The notes under the pieces were generated by a model. The model saw nothing but the letters and a program-made list of their open reading frames with translations. It had not been told where the DNA came from and searched no databases. A stretch of 64,000 nt of DNA from Clostridia bacterium. GTDB lineage: Bacteria > Bacillota > Clostridia > Oscillospirales > Acutalibacteraceae. Below are positions 36,263 through 44,148 of this stretch, piece by piece. The stretch lies in NCBI GenBank assembly GCA_024404095.1, contig JAKSQO010000007.1:32732-96731 (forward strand), written 5' to 3'. The position numbers and the translations under genes are program-made. How positions within the stretch are numbered: the stretch's first letter is position 1; every line of letters begins with the position of its first letter.

Positions 36263-37465
36263 TCATTCTATATAGCTGACCACTGTTGTAGGATTGTGAT
36301 TGTTTGACGAACTGACAATGCTTCCCATAATATACTCGGCTTTGTCAGGCCTTGGCACGTTATTTAATACTTTACCGTTCGAGCCGTCTACCGCTGTAAA
36401 CTCAACCACATTTCCGCTATCATATTCAAACTTTGTGAATGTAATACAGTCACCTTTCCTGTCATAGTCGGTCTGATAAACAAATCTTTTTCCTTCCTCA
36501 ATAACCTCGTGGTTACCTATCTGAAAATCATAATTCGGCATTAAGTCTAACATTTGGTTGCTTACCTCAGTCGAAATTCCGCAATCCTCAAGCAAACGGT
36601 GTTCAATATCGCCGTATTCGCAAACAGTCGCTTTCCTGCCGATTTTTTCAAGATAACGCTGTGCCTGTGTTACTGTATTGAACCACATAACATCCCTTTC
36701 GTTATCTGTCGGTCCGTCAAGCGCACGTCTTTCATATTTAAAAGGAAACATCTTTTTGATTGATTTACCGTACAAAGAACCGTCCTGCGGATATTTGCTG
36801 TCAATAAATTCAAAAGAATTTTCTGTGCATTTAAATTTATAAACCGCAGGGGAAGCGTGACCTCCGACGGGAATAAAAAAGCCGTTTTCAAAACCAAAAC
36901 TGTTAAACTGTTCATAAAGATATACTGTTACTGTATCGTCATTCTCTTCGATACCGTATACAAGATGGTTTTCTGTCGGACATTCACCAAGGTAACCTTT
37001 CGATTTGTTCATAATTGCATCTGAAATTGCTTCATCAAGCTTATCTTCAACCTCGCAATCAACACTTTCAGATACAAGAGAATCAGTTTTCACTAAAAAC
37101 AAACTCACAGCTAAAACTGAAAGAGCAATAACAAAAATAATTATAATAAAAAGTGTTTTAAAGAATTTTCTTATTTTTCTTTTTCTTCCAAGCTCTCTTG
37201 CAAGTTGATTATTAAGTACAGCCAGCTGAGCGGATATTTTTTCAAGGTCAGCCTGCTGAACTTCATTTTTCATTTCATCACCGAGCAAATCTCCGACAGA
37301 AACTTCGAACAATTCTGCCATACGTTCAAGCATAACCGCATCGGGCACGGAATACCCCTTTTCCCATTTTGATACAGTCTGTCTGACAACGTTCAATTCC
37401 TGTGCAAGCGTTTCCTGCGTATATCCTTTTTGTTTGCGATAAGTTTTGATATTTTCGTTGAGCAT
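36263..37465 (-). CDS. Membrane-anchored Xre-type regulator with outer sensor-like domain
   Basis: The N-terminus is a Cro/C1 helix-turn-helix (IKTYRKQKGYTQETLAQELNVVRQTVSKWEKGYSVPDAVMLERMAELF). After a helical linker there is one transmembrane segment at about 105-126 and a roughly 270-residue outer domain rich in aromatic and Gly residues. This makes it a one-component transmembrane regulator able to connect an envelope signal to DNA binding; the signal is unknown. The ATG has GGGAGG eight bases upstream. Two exact 10-bp direct repeats lie upstream of its promoter. 400 residues. Confidence 0.75.
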   Translation of the reverse strand: MLNENIKTYRKQKGYTQETLAQELNVVRQTVSKWEKGYSVPDAVMLERMAELFEVSVGDLLGDEMKNEVQQADLEKISAQLAVLNNQLARELGRKRKIRKFFKTLFIIIIFVIALSVLAVSLFLVKTDSLVSESVDCEVEDKLDEAISDAIMNKSKGYLGECPTENHLVYGIEENDDTVTVYLYEQFNSFGFENGFFIPVGGHASPAVYKFKCTENSFEFIDSKYPQDGSLYGKSIKKMFPFKYERRALDGPTDNERDVMWFNTVTQAQRYLEKIGRKATVCEYGDIEHRLLEDCGISTEVSNQMLDLMPNYDFQIGNHEVIEEGKRFVYQTDYDRKGDCITFTKFEYDSGNVVEFTAVDGSNGKVLNNVPRPDKAEYIMGSIVSSSNNHNPTTVVSYIE

Positions 37466-37493
37466 TAGTCATTCCTCCCTGCTGTTTGCCTTA

Positions 37494-37522
37494 ATTATAC
37501 GGACAGAAAAGGCAAAAAACAA
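37494..37522 (-). promoter_or_regulatory. Promoter of the membrane-Xre gene
   Basis: On the - strand TTGTTT (37517-37522), 17 bp, TATAAT (37494-37499). The weak -35 abuts the first of two direct repeats, which would suit an activated promoter. Confidence 0.55.
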
Positions 37523-37574
37523 GCAACGCAAATTAACATAAGCTGTTTTTATATAATTATAAACGCAACGCAAA
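37523..37574. repeat. Two 10-bp direct repeats 42 bp apart upstream of the promoter
   Basis: GCAACGCAAA occurs exactly at 37523-37532 and 37565-37574. The 42-bp spacing is four helical turns, placing both on the same face of DNA, and the first touches the -35 element of the membrane-Xre gene. This is a candidate binding site for that regulator or an activator. Confidence 0.5.
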
Positions 37575-37605
37575 GTTATTGCAATCAAAAATCAGTTTTT
37601 GCAAG

Positions 37606-37631
37606 AAAAAAGCACCGCCAACTGACGGTGC
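37606..37631 (-). terminator. Terminator after the DivIVA-like gene
   Basis: On the - strand an 8-bp GC-rich stem (37612-37619 with 37624-37631, one wobble) with a four-base loop is followed by six Ts, eight bases beyond the stop codon. Confidence 0.88.
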
Positions 37632-37638
37632 ATAAGCT

Positions 37639-38313
37639 TTAGCTTTGCAGCATATTTCTGTATTTTTCTTCCATTCGTTTAAGAAAAGCTGACATATCTT
37701 CTTCTGACGGGAACGGGTCATTGGTGTCCGCTGCCGTTTCTTCAACCGCATCTGCAACAACCTCTTCAACCTCGGTTTCACGTTCTTCAGAAGCTTTAAG
37801 CAAATCGTTTTCAGGATAAATCACGTTCAGCTCAGCTTCGGGATATACCTCGCCGAAGTTACCGTATTCGCTCTTCAGGGTATCCATTGAAGCATACAGT
37901 CCGAGAATCGAATCCGAAATTCCGCCAAGCGAATCCATAATGCCGTTAATTTTATCATGAGCAGTCTCAACAAAGCCGTAGGTCTTATCACTTATATCAC
38001 GTGCAAGAACCTTTGCGCTCTCGATATAGCAATCCGCATACGCAACCGATTCCTTCATAAGTGTTGCGGAAGCACGGCTCAGACGAGTTGTACTCTCAGC
38101 TTCAGCGATCGCGGAATTGAGACGATCTATCATATTATCTTTTTCAGAAATTTCTGCCTCTAATTCGGCAACCGTGGATTTGAGCTCCTCCAGTTCCAAA
38201 AGCTCTTCCTTTACAGAATTGGACTTGGAATGTAAATACGCAATGTATTCCATTACCTGTTTGCGGTCAAATCCTCCGAATATTGCCCTTTTGAGTATAA
38301 CCTCGTTTTCCAA
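37639..38313 (-). CDS. Second DivIVA-like coiled-coil protein with FGGFDR cap
   Basis: The beginning (ENEVILKRAIFGGFDRKQVMEYIAYLHSK) matches the cap of the protein at 11561-12091. A coiled coil follows at about 30-85, a helical region with small residues at about 90-150, and an acidic tail. The TTG at 38313 is preferred (224 residues): AGAGGAG lies eight bases upstream, and it gives the same N-terminal length as its paralogue. The upstream ATG at 38340 has no good ribosome site. It follows mscL without a terminator, so the two are probably co-transcribed. Function is unknown; a scaffold role is inferred. Confidence 0.65.
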   Translation of the reverse strand: MENEVILKRAIFGGFDRKQVMEYIAYLHSKSNSVKEELLELEELKSTVAELEAEISEKDNMIDRLNSAIAEAESTTRLSRASATLMKESVAYADCYIESAKVLARDISDKTYGFVETAHDKINGIMDSLGGISDSILGLYASMDTLKSEYGNFGEVYPEAELNVIYPENDLLKASEERETEVEEVVADAVEETAADTNDPFPSEEDMSAFLKRMEEKYRNMLQS

Positions 38314-38371
38314 CTCAACAGCTCCTCTAAATAAATCCATGTCCGGAAGGACGATTAAAACAACTGATAAA

Positions 38372-38806
38372 TTATTCTACGTCAGATGTGCAGTGCGGGC
38401 ACTTTGTAGCATCAATAGCAATCTCTGACTTGCAGAAAGGACAAACCTTTGTTGTAGGTGCAGCAGGAGCTTCCTCTTCTGTCTTCTTGAGTGAAGCAGC
38501 CTTTGCTGATACAGCATTGATACCCTTAACAATAAGGAAGATAACAAATGCCATGATAAGGAAGTTGATTACAGCTGTAATGAACTTACCATATGAAATA
38601 TTTGCATCACCAACCATTACTGACAGTGATGAGAAATCAACCTTACCGAGAATAATACCGAGAAGCGGTGTGATAATGTCATCAACAAGCGAAGTAACAA
38701 TCGCCTGGAAAGCAGCACCGATGATAACGCCGACTGCAAGATCAATAACATTGCCTCTCATAATGAATTCTCTGAATTCGCCGATAAAACCTTTTTTCTT
38801 TGACAT
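38372..38806 (-). CDS. mscL: MscL mechanosensitive channel with a C-terminal zinc ribbon
   Basis: MscL opens as an emergency valve when membrane tension rises. The N-terminal helix and first membrane segment ([40 protein letters not shown]) and the second ([23 protein letters not shown]) are canonical. Beyond the cytoplasmic helix the protein has four cysteines (122, 125, 136, 139) in a CPFC-x10-CPHC zinc ribbon, absent from the E. coli channel. 144 residues. The ribosome site is GGGAGG. Confidence 0.95.
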   Translation of the reverse strand: MSKKKGFIGEFREFIMRGNVIDLAVGVIIGAAFQAIVTSLVDDIITPLLGIILGKVDFSSLSVMVGDANISYGKFITAVINFLIMAFVIFLIVKGINAVSAKAASLKKTEEEAPAAPTTKVCPFCKSEIAIDATKCPHCTSDVE

Positions 38807-38836
38807 AACAATACGCCTCCCAATTTTATTCGACTC

Positions 38837-38865
38837 ATTGTAGCATATTTAGATTTGAATTTCAA
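38837..38865 (-). promoter_or_regulatory. Promoter of mscL
   Basis: On the - strand TTGAAA (38860-38865), 17 bp, TACAAT (38837-38842), about 30 bases before the mscL ATG. In the 315-base gene-free stretch 38807-39121 this promoter, the palindromes at 38917-38978 and the promoter at 39062-39090 are all I can see. Confidence 0.75.
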
Positions 38866-38916
38866 TACCAATATTCCAAAATATCGCATTTTTTTACAAA
38901 AAAAATCACTTATCCG

Positions 38917-38978
38917 GTGCAATATATTGTGTTTCAGACGTTTTGCACCCATCTTTTACGAAACACAATATATTGTAA
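38917..38978. repeat. Inverted pair of NrdR-box-like palindromes
   Basis: CAATATATTGTGTTTC (38920-38935) is repeated exactly in inverted orientation at 38960-38975, 24 bases apart. Each arm includes the self-palindrome CAATATATTG. The right copy, extended, matches the NrdR box consensus ACAC(A/T)ATATAT(A/T)GTGT at 14 of 16 positions and the left at 13 of 16. No ribonucleotide reductase gene is in the window. Confidence 0.5.
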
Positions 38979-39061
38979 ATAAAAAGGCCTTTGTTTTCCT
39001 GCACTGTTTTGTCATTATGTTTGATCATGATAAAGCTCTGATTTTATAAGAATCTGTTCTA

Positions 39062-39090
39062 TTGACTTCAACAGATAAAAATGATAGACT
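39062..39090 (+). promoter_or_regulatory. Promoter of the membrane acyltransferase gene
   Basis: TTGACT (39062-39067), 17 bp, TAGACT (39085-39090), followed by a GAGGTGA ribosome site and ATG at 39122. Confidence 0.65.
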
Positions 39091-39121
39091 TTGTTAAAAA
39101 CAGGCTATATGAGGTGAAACG

Positions 39122-40270
39122 ATGAGTGAAAACAATCTTAATTCCCGCAGGCAATATTTTGACGGAATTGATATACTGAAAATACTTGCAATGTTTCTTG
39201 TTACAATGCTTCATATTGTTGTTCAGGGAGTTAAAGTTGACAGCTGCACAAACGAAATCACAAAAGGTGCTATGTGTTTTCTGGAGTCAGTCGGATTCAA
39301 CTGCATTGATGTTTTTGTTTTATGCACAGGATTTCTCTGCTACGGTAAAAAGGGTCGTTTTTCGAGAATCATACAGTTATGGCTGCAGGTCGCATTCTGG
39401 TCTTTGACATGTAACCTTATTATATACAAATTACTCGGTAAAAACATAGAACATGAAAACATTATAATTGCGCTGAACACATTCGCAATTACATATAAGC
39501 CATACTGGTATTTTACCGCGTATGTTGCATTATTTATTTTTATTCCGCTTTTAAACAGCGCCATAGACAATATAAGCGCAAAAACATATGCACTTTCACT
39601 GGGTATCGGAACAGTTTTATTCTGTATGCTTCCTTTTGTGTATCGAAAAAACCTTTTTGATTTGTCCGAAGGCTATTCATTCGCATGGTTGACTTTTGTT
39701 TACCTGATAGGCGCAGAAATCAGGAAATACGACTTGATTGGTAAAATTAAATCAAAACTATTGATTCTGATGCTCACCGTTTCGTTAGCTGTCACAACAA
39801 TTTTAGCATATCTGCACACAACAAAAGTGCTGGTTTCAAGAGTATTGAACTTTGATATTCTTTACAGAAGCTACAATTCAATATTCATTCTCACTGCATC
39901 TGTTTCGCTGTTTCTGCTTTTGGCACAGGTACAAATTTCAAATTCATTCGCAAAAAAAGTATTGCGAATATGTGCATCTGCTTCTTTTTCAGTTTATCTT
40001 ATTCAATGCAGTCAAGGGTTCTGGGAAAACTATCTTTCAGGACATTATGAATATATTGCATCATTCCACGTTGTCAAGGCGGTTATATATGTTCTTCTTA
40101 TAAGCATTTTAATGTTTACGACAATGTTGATTCTCGGAATTATGCAGGATAAACTCTTCGGCATATGCAAAGTCAATAAGCTGTGTAAGAAAGTCGAAAG
40201 CTCTGCCGATCGGATTTTTAATGCATTATATATAAAGCTGCTTACACGTCTTTCAAAAATTAACTCTTGA
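39122..40270 (+). CDS. Membrane acyltransferase family 3 (OatA/WecH-like)
   Basis: A 382-residue polytopic protein with about ten hydrophobic segments. The family start is visible: YFDGIDILKILAMFLVTMLHIVVQG, with the conserved His of the first helix region, and the second conserved zone at WYFTAYVALFIFIPLLN near 125. Family 3 acyltransferases move acetyl or other acyl groups across the membrane onto cell-wall or capsular sugars. There is no C-terminal SGNH domain, unlike OatA. It has its own promoter, and its stop codon overlaps the -35 of the thrS promoter. Confidence 0.88.
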   Translation: MSENNLNSRRQYFDGIDILKILAMFLVTMLHIVVQGVKVDSCTNEITKGAMCFLESVGFNCIDVFVLCTGFLCYGKKGRFSRIIQLWLQVAFWSLTCNLIIYKLLGKNIEHENIIIALNTFAITYKPYWYFTAYVALFIFIPLLNSAIDNISAKTYALSLGIGTVLFCMLPFVYRKNLFDLSEGYSFAWLTFVYLIGAEIRKYDLIGKIKSKLLILMLTVSLAVTTILAYLHTTKVLVSRVLNFDILYRSYNSIFILTASVSLFLLLAQVQISNSFAKKVLRICASASFSVYLIQCSQGFWENYLSGHYEYIASFHVVKAVIYVLLISILMFTTMLILGIMQDKLFGICKVNKLCKKVESSADRIFNALYIKLLTRLSKINS

Positions 40271-40295
40271 CAAAAAACTTTATCAGTAATAGAAT
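40267..40295 (+). promoter_or_regulatory. Promoter of the thrS operon
   Basis: TTGACA (40267-40272), exactly 17 bp, TAGAAT (40290-40295). The -35 overlaps the stop codon of the acyltransferase gene. Start point near 40302. Confidence 0.85.
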
Positions 40296-40301
40296 ATATT
40301 T

Positions 40302-40557
40302 AATATTGAAAATGTTGATGCAGAAGGCTGTGTCAGGCGGATTTTTCAGAGAGCCGCACCGTGTGGTGCAAGTGCGGTATTATCTGCGATTCAGTTACCA
40401 CTGCGGAGTGCGTTCCGAAATAAGGTTCGCCGTAAGGCTGCGTTAAAGCTGTTGAGTGGCGATAACTTTATCGCAATACGGGTGGAACCGTGGAGTTTAT
40501 GCTTCATCCCTGTTTTCGGGGATGGAGCTTTTATTTTTTGTTCAGGAGGAATAAACA
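40302..40557 (+). ncRNA. Threonine T-box leader of thrS
   Basis: The roughly 255-base leader has T-box hallmarks: a stem I region with an AGAGAG bulge-like stretch near 40351, an ACC triplet at 40397-40399 suitable as a threonine specifier, the T-box core GGGTGGAACCG at 40480-40490, and a terminator hairpin at 40501-40528 followed by T-rich sequence. Uncharged tRNA-Thr would stabilise the antiterminator and raise synthetase expression when threonine is short. Family membership is clear; the specifier position was read by eye. Confidence 0.9.
40501..40539 (+). terminator. T-box-controlled intrinsic terminator
   Basis: Ten base pairs (40501-40510 with 40519-40528, one wobble), an eight-base loop and a TTTTATTTTTT tail, immediately 3' of the T-box core that competes with it. 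Confidence 0.88.
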
Positions 40558-42504
40558 ATGGTTAAAGTAACGCTTAAGGGCGATGTCGTTAAGGAATTTG
40601 AAAACGGCATTATGGCTATGGACGTTGCAAAGGAGCTCGGCATGGGTCTTTTCAAGGCTGCCTGTCTTTGCAAAATCAACGGAGAATACAAGGATCTCCG
40701 TACACCGATAACTGAGGACTGCTCGCTTGAGATTCTCACATTTGATGATGACGCAGAAGCAAAAAAGACTTTCCGTCACACAGCTTCTCATATTCTTGCA
40801 CAGGCTGTTAAAAGACTGTATCCCGATGCAAAGCTTGCAATCGGACCCGCAATTGATGACGGATTTTACTATGACTTCGATGTTGATACAGCTTTCACTC
40901 CCGACATTCTCGAGAAGATTGAAGCTGAAATGAAGAAGATTGTCAAGGAAGGCTTAAGACTCGAAAAATTCGAGCTTGATCCCGATGAGGCAATCGAAAT
41001 GATGGAAGAAAAGGGCGAAATCTACAAGGTTGAGCTTATTAAAGAGCACGCAGGCAAGGGCGAAAAGATTTCATTCTTCAAGCAGGGCGAATTTGTTGAG
41101 CTTTGTGCAGGTCCTCACCTCCCCGACACTTCAAGAGTAAAGGCATTCAAGCTGACATCATGCACAGGCGCATACTGGCGCGGTGACTCAAACAAGAAGA
41201 TGCTTCAGCGTATCTACGCAACAGCATTCACAAAGAAGGACGAGATGGAAGCACATCTTGCCGCTCTTGAAGAGGCTAAGAAGCGCGACCACAACAAGCT
41301 CGGCCGTGAGCTTGAGCTCTTCACAACCTGCGACTACATCGGTCAGGGACTTCCGATTATGCTTCCGAAGGGTGCAAGAATCATTCAGCTTCTTCAGCGT
41401 TTCGTCGAGGATGAGGAGCAGAAGAGAGGCTGGCTTCTTACAAAGACACCTTTCATGGCAAAGAGCGACCTTTACAAAATTTCAGGACATTGGGATCATT
41501 ATCAGGACGGTATGTTTGTTCTCGGTGACGAGGAGAAGGATGACGAGGTATTTGCTCTGCGTCCGATGACCTGTCCTTTCCAGTATCAGGCATATCTTAA
41601 CAGACCCCGTTCATACCGTGATCTTCCGCTCCGTTACAATGAAACCTCTACTCTTTTCCGTAACGAAGCTTCAGGTGAAATGCACGGTCTTATCCGCGTA
41701 CGTCAGTTCACAATTTCAGAGGGTCACCTTATGTGCCTTCCCGAACAGCTTGAAGAAGAGTTCAAGGGCTGTCTTGAGCTTGCAATCTTTATGCTTAAGA
41801 CTCTCGGTCTTTATGAGGATGTTTCCTACCGTTTCTCACAGTGGGATCCTGCTGATACAGCTAAGTATATCGGCACAACAGAGCAGTGGGATGAAGCTCA
41901 GGGCATCATGAAGAAGATCCTCGACCATCTTGAAATTCCTTACAAAATCGGTGTCGGCGAAGCTGCTTTCTACGGTCCTAAGCTTGACATTCAGATTAAG
42001 AATGTATTCGGTAAGGAAGATACACTTATCACAATTCAGATTGACCAGATGCTCGCTGAGAAGTTTGGCATGGAATACACAGACCGTGACGGTTCAAAGA
42101 AGAATCCCTATATCATTCACAGAACGTCAATCGGCTGCTACGAGAGAACTCTCGCTCTTCTTATCGAAAAGTACGCAGGCGCATTCCCCGTATGGCTTGC
42201 TCCCACACAGGTTAAGCTTCTTCCGATTGCTGACAGACATCACGACTATGCTTATGAGGTTAAGGCAAAGCTTGAGGCTCAGGGCATCCGCTGTGAGGTT
42301 GACACAAGAAGTGAGAAAATCGGCTATAAAATCCGTGAGGCTCAGCTTGAAAAGGTTCCCTATATGCTTCTTATGGGCGATAAGGATATCGACGCAAAAT
42401 GCGTTTCAGTCCGTAAGCGTGGCGAAGGTGATATCGGCGCAATGGATGTTGACGAGTTTGTTAACCTTGTTGTTGAGCAGACAAAATCAAAAATCATTTT
42501 CTGA
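40558..42504 (+). CDS. thrS: Threonyl-tRNA synthetase
   Basis: A class II synthetase of 648 residues. The TGS domain spans 1-62. The editing domain contains HTASHILAQAVKRLYP near 75 and the zinc-like TSCTGAYWRGD near 200. Catalytic class II motifs follow (RPMTCPFQYQAY, FRNEASGEMHGLIRVRQFT near 360-385, and RTSIGCYERTLALLIEKY near 520), and then the anticodon-binding domain. A GGAGG site lies eight bases before the ATG. Controlled by the T-box leader. Confidence 0.98.
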   Translation: MVKVTLKGDVVKEFENGIMAMDVAKELGMGLFKAACLCKINGEYKDLRTPITEDCSLEILTFDDDAEAKKTFRHTASHILAQAVKRLYPDAKLAIGPAIDDGFYYDFDVDTAFTPDILEKIEAEMKKIVKEGLRLEKFELDPDEAIEMMEEKGEIYKVELIKEHAGKGEKISFFKQGEFVELCAGPHLPDTSRVKAFKLTSCTGAYWRGDSNKKMLQRIYATAFTKKDEMEAHLAALEEAKKRDHNKLGRELELFTTCDYIGQGLPIMLPKGARIIQLLQRFVEDEEQKRGWLLTKTPFMAKSDLYKISGHWDHYQDGMFVLGDEEKDDEVFALRPMTCPFQYQAYLNRPRSYRDLPLRYNETSTLFRNEASGEMHGLIRVRQFTISEGHLMCLPEQLEEEFKGCLELAIFMLKTLGLYEDVSYRFSQWDPADTAKYIGTTEQWDEAQGIMKKILDHLEIPYKIGVGEAAFYGPKLDIQIKNVFGKEDTLITIQIDQMLAEKFGMEYTDRDGSKKNPYIIHRTSIGCYERTLALLIEKYAGAFPVWLAPTQVKLLPIADRHHDYAYEVKAKLEAQGIRCEVDTRSEKIGYKIREAQLEKVPYMLLMGDKDIDAKCVSVRKRGEGDIGAMDVDEFVNLVVEQTKSKIIF

Positions 42505-42520
42505 TTGAGAGGTAAGTAAA

Positions 42521-43012
42521 ATGTCAATAGAAGCAGGACGTGCATATTTTCGTCAGTTCGGCATAGAGGACAGAGTGCTTGAATTTGATGTTTCAAGTGC
42601 AACTGTTGAGCTTGCCGCTGCGGCGCTCAATACCGAGGGCAAGAGAATTGCAAAGTCACTTTCCTTTAAGGTCGGAGAAGAACCTATACTTGTCATCGCA
42701 GCAGGTGACGCTAAGGTTGATAACAAAAAATACAAGGCTCAGTTCGGGGCAAAAGCGAAAATGCTTACCCCCGACGAGGCCGTTGAGCTTATCGGTCACG
42801 CGGTCGGCGGCGTATGTCCGTTCGGAATAAAAGATAACGTAAAGACGTATCTTGACGAATCGCTCAAGCGTTTTGAAACTGTTTTCCCTGCGGTCGGAAG
42901 CTCCAACAGCGCAATTGAGCTTACCATCCCTGAGCTTGAAAAATATGCTCAGAATTTTGTTGAGTGGGTTGACGTCTGCAAAGCCTGGCAGGACGAGGCA
43001 GTAAATGGATAA
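42521..43012 (+). CDS. YbaK/EbsC-type aminoacyl-tRNA deacylase
   Basis: The 163-residue YbaK/ProX-like domain shows KSLSFKVGEEPILVIAAGDAKVDNKKYKAQFG with the conserved catalytic-site Lys, and GHAVGGVCPFGIK near 90. These proteins hydrolyse mischarged aminoacyl-tRNA in trans. Its place directly after thrS under the same T-box suggests a link to translation quality control. Which mischarged tRNA it clears cannot be told. A GAGAGGTAAG site precedes the ATG. Confidence 0.92.
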   Translation: MSIEAGRAYFRQFGIEDRVLEFDVSSATVELAAAALNTEGKRIAKSLSFKVGEEPILVIAAGDAKVDNKKYKAQFGAKAKMLTPDEAVELIGHAVGGVCPFGIKDNVKTYLDESLKRFETVFPAVGSSNSAIELTIPELEKYAQNFVEWVDVCKAWQDEAVNG

Positions 43013-43532
43013 ATTCAACTTTATTGCCCAGCTGATCGGATACGTCGGACTGTTGTCAAGCTTCATTGCATTTCAATGCAAAAAGCACAGAAATCTGATG
43101 ATTTTCAAAACAGGCAACGAGGTTCTGTTTGCGATTCAGTATCTGATGCTTGCGTCATATACAGGAATGGCGATGAATACAATCAGTTCTGTAAGAAATA
43201 TCATATTTGCATATCTCGTCAGCAAAAACAAGTCCACTCTTCCCTTTCAGATTGCATTCAGCGTTCTGTTTATTGTTTTCGGTATTATTACATGGAATGA
43301 TATAATAAGTCTTGCGGTAATTACGGCAAAAATTATCACAACCGTTATTTACGGTATAAAGAACACAAGGGTTGCACGTTTTGCAACAATTCCCGTGTCC
43401 TCGTTCTGGCTTATCTACAACATTCAATGCTCCTCTCAGGCAGGAGTTCTCTGCGAAGTTTTTTCTCTTGTTTCCGTTATTTCGGCAATTATCAGAATAG
43501 ATATTATTGAAAAACGAAAAAATGCAAGGTGA
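43005..43532 (+). CDS. YgjV-family inner membrane protein
   Basis: A 175-residue protein with about five to six hydrophobic segments, resembling the YgjV family (start FIAQLIGYVGLLSSFIAFQCKKHRNLMIFKTGNEVLFAIQYLML). No biochemical function is established for the family. Its start overlaps the YbaK gene by eight bases, and a GAGGCAG site lies inside that gene, so it is in the thrS operon. Confidence 0.8.
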   Translation: MDKFNFIAQLIGYVGLLSSFIAFQCKKHRNLMIFKTGNEVLFAIQYLMLASYTGMAMNTISSVRNIIFAYLVSKNKSTLPFQIAFSVLFIVFGIITWNDIISLAVITAKIITTVIYGIKNTRVARFATIPVSSFWLIYNIQCSSQAGVLCEVFSLVSVISAIIRIDIIEKRKNAR

Positions 43533-43536
43533 TTGA

Positions 43537-44148
43537 ATGAAGAAATATTTAAAAATTTTTCCGCTGGTTTTACATCCGTATCTGAACTATATCTGGGTGG
43601 CAGCGTGGCTTCTGCTTATGAATACAGACATAAGCTCAGATATAACTGCAACTGCTATGCTTGTGCTGTTTTTCGGCTCTTTAACAATATTCTATATTTA
43701 TATAACGGCAATCGGCATAGCGTCAATTATCAAAGCTGCAAAAGGGAAACAAAGCGCCTGTGATTCAGCAAAAATGAATCTTTTAATCAAAGGATGTCAG
43801 ATTCCTGCCTACATTATCAATTTTGTTGTCGGTATACTTTCCCCTCTTGCAGGACATTTCGGCATAATAGCAGGGGTGTTTATAGTTGTTGCGGATATTA
43901 TCGCAATATCAATGAGCGGACTTTTCTCCGTAAGCTGTGCAGTTGCTTTCAGAAAAGAAAAGTTGCAGTCAAAAGCTCTATCTCTAATCACAGGAATTTT
44001 ATCGTTTGTTTTCTGTATTGACGTGGCAGTTGCAATCTACTATTTTGTAAAAACAAGTAAAAAAATAAAAGCAGGCAAAAACGTAATTTCAAACTGCGTT
44101 AAACCTGACAGCATAATCAATTCAAAATTTCAAGGTGGTACACAATGA
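43537..44148 (+). CDS. Unknown polytopic membrane protein
   Basis: The 203 residues contain about five hydrophobic helices (near 15-30, 40-65, 85-105, 110-135 and 150-172) and a basic C-terminal tail. I do not recognise the family. It starts four bases after the YgjV-family gene behind AAGGTGA and overlaps apgM by four bases (ATGA), so it is co-expressed with both. No conserved charged residues inside the helices suggest a transporter or enzyme. Confidence 0.7.
   Translation: MKKYLKIFPLVLHPYLNYIWVAAWLLLMNTDISSDITATAMLVLFFGSLTIFYIYITAIGIASIIKAAKGKQSACDSAKMNLLIKGCQIPAYIINFVVGILSPLAGHFGIIAGVFIVVADIIAISMSGLFSVSCAVAFRKEKLQSKALSLITGILSFVFCIDVAVAIYYFVKTSKKIKAGKNVISNCVKPDSIINSKFQGGTQ

Noticed and set aside
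38920..38975. Inverted repeat considered as a terminator or transposon end
   Set aside because: No T-run on either side, a 24-base loop, no target duplication and no transposase; operator-like palindromes fit better.
38855..39049. Open frame on the + strand between mscL and the acyltransferase gene
   Set aside because: It crosses the mscL promoter and the inverted repeat, lacks a ribosome site and gives no plausible protein.
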